A program made the translations under genes and the position numbers. A stretch of 64,000 nt of DNA from positions 36,103,199 through 36,167,198 of the forward strand of contig OX463849.1 in NCBI GenBank assembly GCA_949825065.1. The letters are read 5' to 3'. The notes beneath the pieces were generated by a model. The model searched no databases. It was not told where the DNA came from and saw nothing but the letters and a program-made list of their open reading frames with translations. This document shows positions 11,299 to 21,490 of the stretch, in pieces. This stretch comes from Odontocerum albicorne (taxonomy: Eukaryota > Arthropoda > Insecta > Trichoptera > Odontoceridae). Within the stretch, counting starts at the first letter, position 1. Each line of letters begins with the position of its first letter.

Positions 11299-12731
11299 TG
11301 TCAGGACTTGGGTACGGCCGACCAATTAGTTTATTGTAGTTAAAAAATAACCATTAAAAATAGTGAACCAGAGCAGTCAAAGGGAGATCTTGCGTCATTT
11401 TCGAGAAGGATTGCTTCCTATTGTTTCAAACTTAACTGCCTCGAGTGGCTGGCTTGTCTTCCCATTTGTATAGAAATACACGACACTTTATGAGGATCGG
11501 TAATTAGTGTTCCGTCTGCGATCTGTTTTATTGCAGTCACAGATAACTATTGTTACTAAGAAAAGAAAATAAAACTTTGCGCAAGATATATTTCGAGGGC
11601 GAAGGCGCTTTTATGACCGCGATTGTCATGCGAGAGAGAAAAAAAGGGGTCAAAAAATTTCTCTTCTCCTTTCTAAAGAAATACGTCGCGCTTAATTTAT
11701 TACGGACATAGTTAAATATTGAAAACAACGGCTGAGAATAACAATTCACACGAGATACATTAAAAAAAGAAGGGTCCAGTATTGTCTCTTAAACAATAAG
11801 TTTCACCGGATGTTATACAAAAAGGATTCTCGACTTAATTACGCTGTGAAAGTTTAAATAGACTATTCATTGGCAAAATAACGAAAAGATTTATGATTTT
11901 TTTAACGGTCGCGAGGGACTTTCTATAGAGTTCCAAAATGGCGGCGCTAGGCTGAGATCCCTTAAATTAAGGGACCGCGATCTTCCGAGCTCATTCTCTC
12001 GCCACGAAGTTATCAAGTCAACATCATTCTCGTCTTGACGCTGTTCGCGAACTTGAACAAGCTTTTCTCACATTTGATTGTTCATTCTTATTTGATACAA
12101 TTTGTCCGGTAAATTCCCGAGGAACTGAGTCGTGTGGGTGTATTACGACACGAATTGGCGGTCGCCAACCACTGAGGGAATTTCTTCACATCAGCGGCCC
12201 TGTAGTAACAGTATAAGGTCAGAGGGCCATATACGAGTCGACCTGGTCATACACTTGAAGCGGATCTGGGATAATACATTTTGTCCTGTTTTGGAGTAAG
12301 ATCAACCTTATTTATCCTCTTTTGCTTGTCATTTTATGGTGATATTTGAGTATTCTAGAGATTGGCGAGATCTAATCTTTGAGAATTGACACATTTCCGC
12401 AACGGACTGTTGTGTGATAATAAATTACTTCGACTGCCTGTCCATCTGAAAGGTTAGCGGAGTAGCAGAGAGAAATCTGCCCATTTGATTTTCCTGACGG
12501 AGTATCAGCTCGTCAGGATTAAATATATAACCAATTAACAGCAAATATGTGTTTCATTATGTATTTATACCTACCCAAGCACTGACGAATGCCTACCTCT
12601 TCCCACGACATCTTGAGATCTTATTGAGCCTTGTTTTACCTATACTGAGCTACCGGAGTAAGAGTCATACATTGTAACATCCAGGCTTTTAGTAATCCAA
12701 CTTAATTAATTAAAGGGTAAAAAGTCTGAAA
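11299..12731 (+). repeat. 5' LTR
   Basis: Starts TGTCAGGACTTGGG and ends AAAAGTCTGAA(A). Terminal TG is canonical, but the 3' end is not CA. It contains a 17-bp imperfect palindrome around TCCCTTAAATTAAGGGA (11958-11974) and a short GC-rich stretch (GGCGGCGCTAGG, about 11940) that could be part of a promoter. A 70-codon minus-strand open frame (11537-11749) recurs in the other LTR only because the LTRs are copies. Confidence 0.92.
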
Positions 12732-12765
12732 CTGACCGCCCTTCAACGTGGGGCGTCGAGGTACG
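12732..12765 (+). other. Expected primer-binding-site region (candidate)
   Basis: The first internal bases, CTGACCGCCC..., do not start with TGG. A TGGGGCGTCGAGG stretch begins about 20 nt inside. It has only partial likeness to a tRNA-Pro-type primer site. A tRNA 3'-end comparison is needed; weak call. Confidence 0.25.
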
Positions 12766-12785
12766 TCATCGAGCTTGGACGGTAT

Positions 12786-13113
12786 AATTTGTATTTTATG
12801 TTTTTTTCCTTTCTTTCTTCTTTTGGTACTAATTTGTGCATTACTGTATTGTATACTGTGTATTTGAATTTTATGTTTTTTTTTTCTTCTTTTTTTTCAT
12901 TTTTTCGATTTGAATATCTTGTGCATTACTTTATTGTATACTGTGTATTTGAATTTTATGTTTTTTTTTCTCTTCTTTTCTTTTTCGATTTGAATATCTT
13001 GTGCATTACTTTATTGTATACTGTGTATTAGAATTTTATGTTTTCTTCTTTCTTTTCTTCCTTTTTTTGATATTCGAAATTTTGTGCATTGTTGTATTGT
13101 ATACGGTGTATAA
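12786..13113 (+). repeat. ~80-85-bp tandem repeat in the element leader
   Basis: TGTGCATTACTTTATTGTATACTG-like starts occur at 12835, 12920, 13000 and 13083, each followed by GAATTTTATG and a T/C-rich run. A partial unit precedes. T-rich frames here encode Phe/Ser runs that are not genes. Confidence 0.8.
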
Positions 13114-13816
13114 TTTTGTTATATTATTTTGATTAACTGCGTATAACTCGGTAAAGAATCGAAAGCAATTCAGGACCGTTAAAACAACAAAGCATAGGCT
13201 TTGTACTTCAGTCAAGTCGGTCGGGCGGAAATTGATTCGAGTACCGTTTTGTTTGGCGGTCATTTTGTGTATGAGTTGAGGATTTTATTTATTAATTAAA
13301 TAAAATATAATAACCAACTAATAACGTGCGGCTGATAAAAGCTGTGCGAGTGTAGGTAGTTATTTTCTAAAATTAGAAAAAATCGAGTTGAGCGTAGTTT
13401 TACGAGGAGTATAATCTCGAATTTGGCCGGTAATCGGGTAGGCAGAGCTAGTGGAACGCCATAGTTTCTTGTGATTGGCCGGGTGTTTAGCAGCTGATAG
13501 AAGTTCCTTGTTGCATTGGCAAGGAATAATTCGTTACGTTTTCTTTCCGGTTGGATAGAGTTAGTGGCGTATTCCGGAGTTTGGATCGCTTTGAAGATTT
13601 TTAAATCATCAACAAAAGATAGAATATTTAGAGCACTAAGTTTGCCAACTATAACATTATTCGTTCAGAGCCGTCCGGCTGTTTCGCTAATTAAGTTTGA
13701 CGAATACTAGCTGTCGTACATCTGGTCGGCGAGATTAGTAGTAGACCGGTGTTATAATAGCGTGGCCGGGTGATCGAACTTATTGAATTATTCTATTTTA
13801 GGCCTTTAAGGTAGAG
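13114..13816 (+). other. 5' leader of the LTR element, non-coding
   Basis: Between the leader repeat and gag, with no convincing ORF. The last bases, TTATTCTATTTTAG ending at 13801, look like a 3' splice site immediately before the gag frame opens. Confidence 0.5.
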
Positions 13817-14641
13817 TTGTTTTCTTCGATTACATGCGATTGGAATTTCTACACTAGAGGTAATCAATTACCTCCATTAAATATCAATTTTTCATCGTGG
13901 CCAGTGGATCCGTTTAATGGCTCGGGTAGCGTACGTCAGTTTTTGGTTAGGCTCGAGGAAATAGCACACGCACGTAGGTTCGATGTAGACTCTCTCTCTC
14001 CCGTCCTACCTGAATTTTTGCGCGACAGAGCCCTGACCTTTTTCAGGATTACGTATAGGAACCCTATGAGATGGGCTACATTGAAGGCACATTTTTTGGA
14101 GAGGTTCGAATCGGAGAGTTTTATGATAGATAGAAAGCTGGATATTTGGGCATCCAAGCAGGGTCACGAAGAATCTTCCACCGATTATATCTCCCGAATT
14201 TTGGAGGTAAACAGTACACTGGACTCTGCCTTGACAGAGGTGGAGCTGTTACAGGTGTTCAAGAGAGGGCTTCACGTTAGGTTTAGCTCAGTCCTTGTCA
14301 GTACGCGGCCTGCGTCAGTACGAGAGATGGAAAGAGTATGTGCCTCTTTCGAACAAATGAACAGGAGTGGTGAGGTATCACCCCGGCCGCTGCAGATGCA
14401 GCCAAGGGTAAGGGCACGTGTGTCATCCGTCTCACAGAAGGTTATCGGTAGAGGGCCGACCTTGTTGAGGTGTTTCTTGTGCAATCTTCCGCATCATATT
14501 GCCCGCGACTGTCCGCACAAACCACTTATCCAGAAGGAACCGGATAAGTCGCCAAGTAATCGCGTAAGGAGTCGTGCCGAGACTTCTAGACCTTTTACTT
14601 TGCTGACGGATACTTCGCGTCCGCCGCCGAGTTTTGTTTAA
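13802..14641 (+). CDS. gag: Gag-like protein of the LTR retrotransposon
   Basis: About 275 residues, the structural protein that would package element RNA. The N-terminal two thirds are a retrotransposon-gag capsid-like region (RQFLVRLEEIAHARRF, WATLKAHFLERFE, VELLQVFKRGLHVRF). A basic stretch follows, then one zinc knuckle CX2CX4HX4C at residues 219-232 counted from 13817 (C219, C222, H227, C232), which binds nucleic acid. No ATG lies near the start: the frame opens just after a TAG at 13799-13801 and the first in-frame ATG comes about 75 codons in. The start may be non-AUG, lost, or supplied by splicing. It ends at a TAA, after which the same frame continues into protease. Confidence 0.8.
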   Translation, partial: AFKVELFSSITCDWNFYTRGNQLPPLNINFSSWPVDPFNGSGSVRQFLVRLEEIAHARRFDVDSLSPVLPEFLRDRALTFFRITYRNPMRWATLKAHFLERFESESFMIDRKLDIWASKQGHEESSTDYISRILEVNSTLDSALTEVELLQVFKRGLHVRFSSVLVSTRPASVREMERVCASFEQMNRSGEVSPRPLQMQPRVRARVSSVSQKVIGRGPTLLRCFLCNLPHHIARDCPHKPLIQKEPDKSPSNRVRSRAETSRPFTLLTDTSRPPPSFV

Positions 14642-15175
14642 TTCCAAAAACAGATAGAGGACCAACCCGGTCAAGGTAATTCGGAGCTAAGGGGTTGGTC
14701 AAATACAATAGAATTAAGAAATAATAGCCGTAACCTTAGTGCCATAGAAATTTCAAATGCTAGGGATGAGAGACCCTATCTTCATTGTGAAATTCAGGGC
14801 TCACCATTTAGGGCGTTGCTAGATTCAGGTGCAGCAATTAACGTAATAGGTGGTAATCTGTATAAAAATTTTAAGGACTTACGGTTTATTATGCGAACTA
14901 CTGAGGGAGTCGTTCACACGGCTGATAGTCAGGGACATCGGGTGCTGGGTACGATCCAGTTGCCCTTACATTATGATCACCAAACTGTGTTGGTGGAATT
15001 CCAGGTAGTTCCTTCTTTAGGTACTTGCTTAGTGCTCGGCATTCCCTTTTTGAAGCGTTCCGGGCTTTCGCCGAAATTGTTTTCTCATTCGAGTAGGAGT
15101 TCATGGCTCAATAATGCCTCTATTGTTCCGAAAAAGTATGCTTCTGCTCGAATTGTATTGGACCCCGCAAACTAA
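14642..15175 (+). CDS. Retropepsin-like protease region, in frame with Gag after one stop codon
   Basis: Open in the same frame as gag from directly after the gag TAA to a TAA at 15173-15175. It carries RALLDSGAAINVIGG, the catalytic loop of aspartic retropepsins (Asp codon 14822-14824), and LVLGIPFLKRSG, like the second conserved block (LG.dfL). The function would be cleavage of the Gag-Pol polyprotein. The tail, SIVPKKYASARIVLD, is the start of an RT domain, so the TAA at 15173 marks a frameshift within pol rather than a natural end. Either the gag stop is read through or it is a mutation. Confidence 0.75.
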   Translation, partial: FQKQIEDQPGQGNSELRGWSNTIELRNNSRNLSAIEISNARDERPYLHCEIQGSPFRALLDSGAAINVIGGNLYKNFKDLRFIMRTTEGVVHTADSQGHRVLGTIQLPLHYDHQTVLVEFQVVPSLGTCLVLGIPFLKRSGLSPKLFSHSSRSSWLNNASIVPKKYASARIVLDPAN

Positions 15176-15510
15176 ATTCCGTGACGCAGACGGACTGTTA
15201 TCGGTTACCTAACATCAACCGAATTCTCGATAATCTTCGAGATACGCGCTACCTCACTGCTTTAGATCTGAGCCATGAGTTTTGGCTAATGCCATTAAGC
15301 AAAGAGTCTAAACGTAAGACGGCACTCTTTGTAGAGGGCCGGGGACAATATCGGTTTGTGGTCACCCCATTTGGCTTAAAAAACATTCCTGCTGAGATGC
15401 AACGAATGATGGAACAATTGTTCGCCGATCAGGGTGACCAGGGTTCTGTACCATGTTGGTTTAATAATATGCAAACAGGACTGAGAGTCTTGGAGATAAT
15501 TAATTATTGA
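15166..15510 (+). pseudogene. pol: Truncated reverse transcriptase (first third only)
   Basis: In the frame one base away from protease, the sequence reads RKLNSVTQTDCYRLPNINR, then LTALDLSHEFWLMPLSKESK, YRFVVTPFGLKN and MQRMMEQLF. These are the early RT blocks of Ty3/gypsy elements, including the first catalytic Asp (ALDLS). A one-base deletion near 15164-15170 separates it from the upstream part. After MEQLFADQG the similarity ends and a stop follows at 15508, before the YxDD motif. RNase H and integrase are absent. This copy cannot make its own RT. Confidence 0.85.
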
Positions 15511-17438
15511 CTTTATTGATCTCAGGTAAAGGCTTGAGAGTTATAATTCTTGTGTGTTTTTCCGTATCTGATTATCTGCCATGCATACATCTTATTATCC
15601 TGAATTGTAATTTTTTTTTTGTTGCATTAATTATATTTATAATTTCATTTCTGTTAGTATTGTATTGTATTTGTGCCTATGTATTGTATTTGGTATTGTG
15701 TTCCTTTGAGGTTGCCTTCTAGACGTACGGCTATAATTGTTTGTGCCTGTGCGTGTATTAGGAAGCCGTACTACAGGGTTATACAAATCCGAATTTTGCG
15801 ATGACGCATGCAAATGTCTAGGTCATCTTACGTACCGCGACGAACTCCGGAGGGATCCTAGTAGAGAGTAATACTGTAGAAGTTTCATAACCAGCGGCAT
15901 GGTAAATAAGTTAGAATTTTACTCGTATTACCCGTATATTGTAGTTAGTTCAGTTTAGTTTTCGAAACAACGCCTAGCCTTGCGGTAAGCTCGCCAGCCA
16001 TAAGCTTCATGATACCGCAGAAGTAATAGAAACCTAGATCGCTGATTAATTAGTACAAGTATGTCACCAAAGGGCGAAAAAACTTTGATTTGTTTTTCTA
16101 TCGCAAGGGTATTACACACCCTGATTTTTAGAACGTCTACATATATAACGCGTGGTGACAACTTTAATGTGCTCGGGCAGGAAATCAGAGACCTTAGGGC
16201 GCATGTCTGTATACAAGCGAGCGAGTATACCATGCAGTATTGAAGCAACATGTTCGTTTAACCTCCTTCATCGGGAGCGGAGCATGTTTTCACGATGCTG
16301 GCCGTAGTATAAAGTTGGCAAGTTGTTTAAACTTCATCGTTGAGATGGCGTCATCGAAAACTATTAGTTAAAGGTATATGAGGAATAAATATCCCCGCCA
16401 TGATCCGCAGAAGACTAGTATAGGAGAGGTTTAATTCCTCATTAATTACGTGTTCGTCAAGTGGTTTAGAGTAAACCAATGCGAGTGATGCGAACACCTA
16501 GGGAAGGATTGTTCATGCCTCAATGATACTGTGAGAATAGCAAGATGAGTTCACCTTTCTTCTCATCGCCATAATCTCTACCCTGCCCCATCATGGATCG
16601 CTCTCCGAATAGAGGGGCCGTGCCGGAAGAACGTTTTGTTCGCACTTTTTGCAATAACTAATGGTATAAGGCAAAGGGAACAACCTTTAGGTTAAAAGTA
16701 CAGATAGGTTGTGGCAGGCTGGAAGCTAAGCGCTGCTTGGTGTAGTTTACACCTAGGTTATAAACCACCTAGTTGGACAGGTGGTATGGAGAGGGTATTT
16801 TAGCCAATCAAACGCTGGGCGATATTTCAGCAACAAATTAGCGCCCCGATTTGTCAAGTGTGTGGTCACAAGGTAAATTTCCGACACAATATATGAACTG
16901 TCTGACCTGAAGGGGAAAGTGGCAGGTAAATTTCGCGTCAAAGACATCGCCAAGGTGGAATAAAGGCTCCATTACGGTGAATTGACGCGAGAGCTGCCGT
17001 GGCACTTGTGGTAATTCAGTTTTACCAAATTAGGTTTCCATGTTCCAAGAAAAAAATATGGTGGCGCTCAATAGACCATGTGCTGGACAATGAGTGGTGA
17101 ATTTTTGCTGATAGCATAGCGTTTGTATGCACGTCTTTTGATAGAGCGTCGGCGCTCACTTCCTCATGATGTCACATTGGATACATCCTTATCAATTCCT
17201 TATCCTGTTCTATCAAGGGTCGCTCACCTGGCACTAGGTCGTATAGGTTGAATGGAAGGCAGCTCTATGATAGAGAATGAGTGGGGTTGCTACAGGGGTT
17301 TTTGAAGTGCTGCTGGGAAGTATGAATGAAAAGGATTTGGTGCGTGCCTTGGTGGGGGGGCTTTCGATGGGATATCCTTAATTGTGAGGCTTCGGCCAAT
17401 GATTTTTATTTTTTCTTTTTCCATGTTTTTATTGTTTA
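15511..17438 (+). other. Non-coding interior of the LTR element
   Basis: 1.9 kb with no ORF resembling RNase H, integrase or env on either strand. Base composition is more GC-rich than the flanks outside the element. It is either a large replacement of pol or strongly decayed sequence. I see no internal repeat here. Confidence 0.5.
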
Positions 17439-18550
17439 TTGTCAGTCCGGTCTAGGTGGGCAGGCGTCCGTGACGCCATCGGTACACGGAGGTGCATAGT
17501 ATGGTATGACTACGTCATGCGCATCTTGGCTCCGCCCGTTGGTTCTGCGGCCGTCGCACCGACGACAGAGGTGGGCGCTTGTGGACCATTGGTACGGGGA
17601 CATCCATGGTTGTATGTATGGACTCCGCCCTTTGGGCCTGCAGGCGTGACACTGGTGACAAAGGTTTTATTGTCAGTCCGGTCTAGGTGGGCAGGCGTCC
17701 GTGGTTCTGCGGCCGTCGCACCGACGACAGAGGTGGGCGCTTGTGGACCATTGGTACGGGGACATCCGTAGTAGTATGTATGGACTCCGCCCTTTGGGCC
17801 TGCAGGCGTCACACTGGTGACAAAGGTTTTATTGTCAGTCCGGTCCAGGTGGGCAGGCGTCCGCGACGCCATCGGTACACGGAGGTGCATAGTATGATAT
17901 GACTACGTCATGCACATCTTGGCTCCGCCCGTTGGTTCTGCGGCCGTCGCACCGACGACTTAGGTGGGCGCTCGCGGCACCATTGGTACCAGGACCTCCA
18001 TAGTAGTGTGTATGGACTCCGCCCTTTGGGTCCGCAGGCGTCACACTGGTGACAAAGGTTTTATTGTCAGTCCGGTCCAGGTGGGCAGGCGTCCGTGGCG
18101 CCATCGGTACCCGGACGTAGGTAGCATGGTGTGGGGACATCATGCGTATCTTGGGTCCGCCCGTTGGTTCTGCGGCCGTCGCACCGACGACTTAGGTGGG
18201 CGCTCGCGGCACCATTGGTACCAGGACCTCCATAGTAGTGTGTATGGACTCCGCCCTTTGGGTCCGCAGGCGTCACACTGGTGACAAAGGTTTTATTGTC
18301 AGTCCGGTCCAGGTGGGCAGGCGTCCGTGGCGCCATCGGTACCCGGACGTAGGTAGCATGGTGTGGGGACATCATGCGTATCTTGGGTCCGCCCGTTGGT
18401 TCTGCGGCCGTCGCACCGACGACTTAGGTGGGCGCTCGTGGGCACCATTGGGACAAGGACGACCGTAGTTTTGTGCGTGGACAACATGTACAACTTGGCT
18501 CCGCCATTTGGGTCCGCGGGTGTCGCACTGGTGACAACGGTTGTGGAGTA
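17439..18550 (+). repeat. 232-bp tandem array built from ~116-bp dimers, inside the LTR element
   Basis: GTCAGTCCGGTC marks unit starts at 17441, 17672, 17834, 18066 and 18298 (spacings 231, 162, 232, 232). The second unit has lost about 70 bp. Each unit has two related halves, one starting AGGTGGGCAGGCGTCC and one AGGTGGGCGCTCG, both running into a CCGCC...TTGG box and a GTCGCAC or GTCACAC motif. GC-rich. Open frames on both strands reflect the repeat, not genes. Confidence 0.9.
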
Positions 18551-18900
18551 GGCTCCAACCAATCAGCGAAAGGCTTACGGATGGCCTATATACATCCAGT
18601 AGGGGGCTTACGGATGGCCTATATACATCCAGTGGAGGCTTACGGATGGCCTATATACATCCAGTGGGGGTTGTTGAGTGTGACTCCAACCATGGGCGTC
18701 ATGAACCCAAATTGGCATATGCTCCCGGTCTAGGTGGACGCTCATGGCACCGTCGGTGCCCGGATAACCATGGTATTTTATGGATCATGCGAGTTTTGGC
18801 ACCGTCCGTGATGTGTGTGGGCGTTGCACTGACGACTCTGGCTAGCACGAGAATTGGCACTAAAGGGATGACGATCCCCGAGGTGATGATATTATAAACA
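18551..18900 (+). repeat. 32-33-bp triplication and a diverged 116-bp monomer
   Basis: GGCTTACGGATGGCCTATAT begins at about 18572, 18605 and 18637. From about 18728 a diverged single unit related to the 232-bp array follows (GGTCTAGGTGGACGCTCATG, then CACCGTCGGTGCCCGG). Confidence 0.8.
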
Positions 18901-19241
18901 CATATTTGCTGTATTGTATAACCAAGTGTAACTGTTTCTTGTCAGTTTTTAGACCTGGAGGAGGCCTATAGTCAGATGTCGCCCCTATGAGTGGTGTCTC
19001 AGGGCCGTGTAATGGAAAATCGTATGTTAAATGTGTCTTATATAGTCTCATTATTGATATATCGCCAGACTTGTATCTTGCAATATCAAAGATCACCAGA
19101 CAAGCGGGAGGAAACTCTCCTTGCTTCCTTAATTTAAGTGATTAGGTTAAGAAACTAAATCAGTGCCCCTAAAAGTGCAGACTATCGGATCCGGTTCTGG
19201 GGAAGCCGTTGTGAACTAACATAATTACTATTAAGTAACTT
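18901..19241 (+). other. Non-coding interior of the LTR element
   Basis: Contains TTTTTAGACCTGGAGGAGG and short inverted segments. Nothing recognised. Confidence 0.3.
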
Positions 19242-19490
19242 GATCTGTTTTTGGGCATTACTCTTGTGAGTGTGTTGCCTTTGTAATCTTAAATGTTTGT
19301 ACATTTTTCTATTGTAAATTAATAAGAATTATTATGTGTAACCATGCTGTAGAGAAGGCGATAGTATCTGTTCTTGAACATTACTCTTGTGACTGTTTTG
19401 TCTTGTTATCCTAAATGTTGTATGTTTCTTTTTTTGTAAAAATAATAATAAGACTTATTATGTGTAACCATGTTGAGGGGAAGGCGATAA
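19242..19490 (+). repeat. Two diverged ~123-bp tandem copies
   Basis: CATTACTCTTGTGA begins at 19256 and 19379. Both copies share CTTATTATGTGTAACCATG-like and GAAGGCGATA blocks. Confidence 0.7.
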
Positions 19491-19740
19491 TTGATGTTCT
19501 CCTGTATTGTGCCTTGCTCTATAAAATGTTTAACTGTTTCCAGGTGTTCTTAGATAGGGAAGCCCTGAGAGTTAGTTTTTCGTGGTTTCCTACTCTTTTC
19601 GCAAATGCAGGGGCTTATTAAATCGTCCACGAGCGTATCCGGCATGACCCAGTAACGTCATGCCCTTTAGCATAGTATCTAATCCTTGTTTCGGCAAGCA
19701 GGTGTATGACCAATTGACACAGGGCCGTAATCAGTACTTG

Positions 19741-19799
19741 AATTATTATTATTTTTTTTTTTTTTTATTTTTTTTTTTCTTCGGTAACATAAAATGGAG
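19741..19799 (+). other. T-rich run and candidate polypurine tract before the 3' LTR
   Basis: A long T run (about 19750-19780) is followed by AAAATGGAG at 19791-19799, immediately before the LTR TG. Position fits a polypurine tract that primes plus-strand synthesis, although it has one pyrimidine. Confidence 0.5.
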
Positions 19800-21232
19800 T
19801 GTCAGGACTTGGGTACGGCCGACCAATTAGTTTATTGTAGTTAAAAAATAACCATTAAAAATAGTGAACCAGAGCAGTCAAAGGGAGATCTTGCGTCATT
19901 TTCGAGAAGGATTGCTTCCTATTGTTTCAAACTTAACTGCCTCGAGTGGCTGGCTTGTCTTCCCATTTGTATAGAAATACACGACACTTTATGAGGATCG
20001 GTAATTAGTGTTCCGTCTGCGATCTGTTTTATTGCAGTCACAGATAACTATTGTTACTAAGAAAAGAAAATAAAACTTTGCGCAAGATATATTTCGAGGG
20101 CGAAGGCGCTTTTATGACCGCGATTGTCATGCGAGAGAGAAAAAAAGGGGTCAAAAAATTTCTCTTCTCCTTTCTAAAGAAATACGTCGCGCTTAATTTA
20201 TTACGGACATAGTTAAATATTGAAAACAACGGCTGAGAATAACAATTCACACGAGATACATTAAAAAAAGAAGGGTCCAGTATTGTCTCTTAAACAATAA
20301 GTTTCACCGGATGTTATACAAAAAGGATTCTCGACTTAATTACGCTGTGAAAGTTTAAATAGACTATTCATTGGCAAAATAACGAAAAGATTTATGATTT
20401 TTTTAACGGTCGCGAGGGACTTTCTATAGAGTTCCAAAATGGCGGCGCTAGGCTGAGATCCCTTAAATTAAGGGACCGCGATCTTCCGAGCTCATTCTCT
20501 CGCCACGAAGTTATCAAGTCAACATCATTCTCGTCTTGACGCTGTTCGCGAACTTGAACAAGCTTTTCTCACATTTGATTGTTCATTCTTATTTGATACA
20601 ATTTGTCCGGTAAATTCCCGAGGAACTGAGTCGTGTGGGTGTATTACGACACGAATTGGCGGTCGCCAACCACTGAGGGAATTTCTTCACATCAGCGGCC
20701 CTGTAGTAACAGTATAAGGTCAGAGGGCCATATACGAGTCGACCTGGTCATACACTTGAAGCGGATCTGGGATAATACATTTTGTCCTGTTTTGGAGTAA
20801 GATCAACCTTATTTATCCTCTTTTGCTTGTCATTTTATGGTGATATTTGAGTATTCTAGAGATTGGCGAGATCTAATCTTTGAGAATTGACACATTTCCG
20901 CAACGGACTGTTGTGTGATAATAAATTACTTCGACTGCCTGTCCATCTGAAAGGTTAGCGGAGTAGCAGAGAGAAATCTGCCCATTTGATTTTCCTGACG
21001 GAGTATCAGCTCGTCAGGATTAAATATATAACCAATTAACAGCAAATATGTGTTTCATTATGTATTTATACCTACCCAAGCACTGACGAATGCCTACCTC
21101 TTCCCACGACATCTTGAGATCTTATTGAGCCTTGTTTTACCTATACTGAGCTACCGGAGTAAGAGTCATACATTGTAACATCCAGGCTTTTAGTAATCCA
21201 ACTTAATTAATTAAAGGGTAAAAAGTCTGAAA
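19800..21232 (+). repeat. 3' LTR
   Basis: Same length as the 5' LTR, and no mismatch found on line-by-line comparison. Flanked on the right by ATACT/TACT, then unrelated genomic sequence. Confidence 0.92.
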
Positions 21233-21261
21233 TACTATAGGTAGATTAAAATAATAATAAT

Positions 21262-21490
21262 GTCTAGTTACGAGTACATTGAGCGAATGAATCGTGAAAA
21301 ACTTTCAGAACGAATATATTTAATAAAAATGGAGACCTAGGAAGTGATAGAGAAATTAATGTACGAAGCAGATAAATTTAACTAAGTGAAAGTTGAGAAG
21401 TATGAGTTATAGAAGAGCATATATGACTAGATGTAGAGATCTAGGCAAGGCGAGAGCTATGCAAGTTAATACAAGGGTGTGGAAATTTAC
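21262..21490 (+). mobile_element. LINE family A-related fragment
   Basis: The reading HIERMNREKLSERIY corresponds to the post-RT HVERMNEERL segment. A later piece reads SRQGESYAS. Frameshifted. Confidence 0.5.

Larger units (their letters stand above)
11299..21232 (+). mobile_element. Ty3/gypsy-like LTR retrotransposon lacking most of pol, 9.93 kb
   Basis: Two 1433-bp LTRs (11299-12731 and 19800-21232) at a constant offset of 8501 with no difference found by eye; 4-5 bp target duplications flank the element. The interior holds a Gag with a CCHC knuckle, a retropepsin-like protease and the first part of an RT. There is no catalytic YxDD motif, RNase H, integrase or env. The 3' half is non-coding and carries a 232-bp tandem array. 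Matching LTRs with a defective pol suggest recent movement using proteins supplied by a relative. The clade comes from the order Gag-PR-RT and the RT start motif. Confidence 0.9.

Noticed and set aside
11537..11749. 70-codon minus frame, identical to one at 20038-20250
   Set aside because: Duplicate only because it lies in the two LTRs. No motif.
12789..13263. Phe/Ser-rich membrane-like frame and its antisense
   Set aside because: Arises from T-rich tandem repeats in the leader of the LTR element.
15511..17438. env or integrase in the LTR element
   Set aside because: No HHCC/DDE-like or membrane-protein pattern found on either strand.
17439..18562. Several open frames of 60-126 codons on both strands
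   Set aside because: All lie in the 232-bp tandem array and repeat with it. They have no domain or start context.
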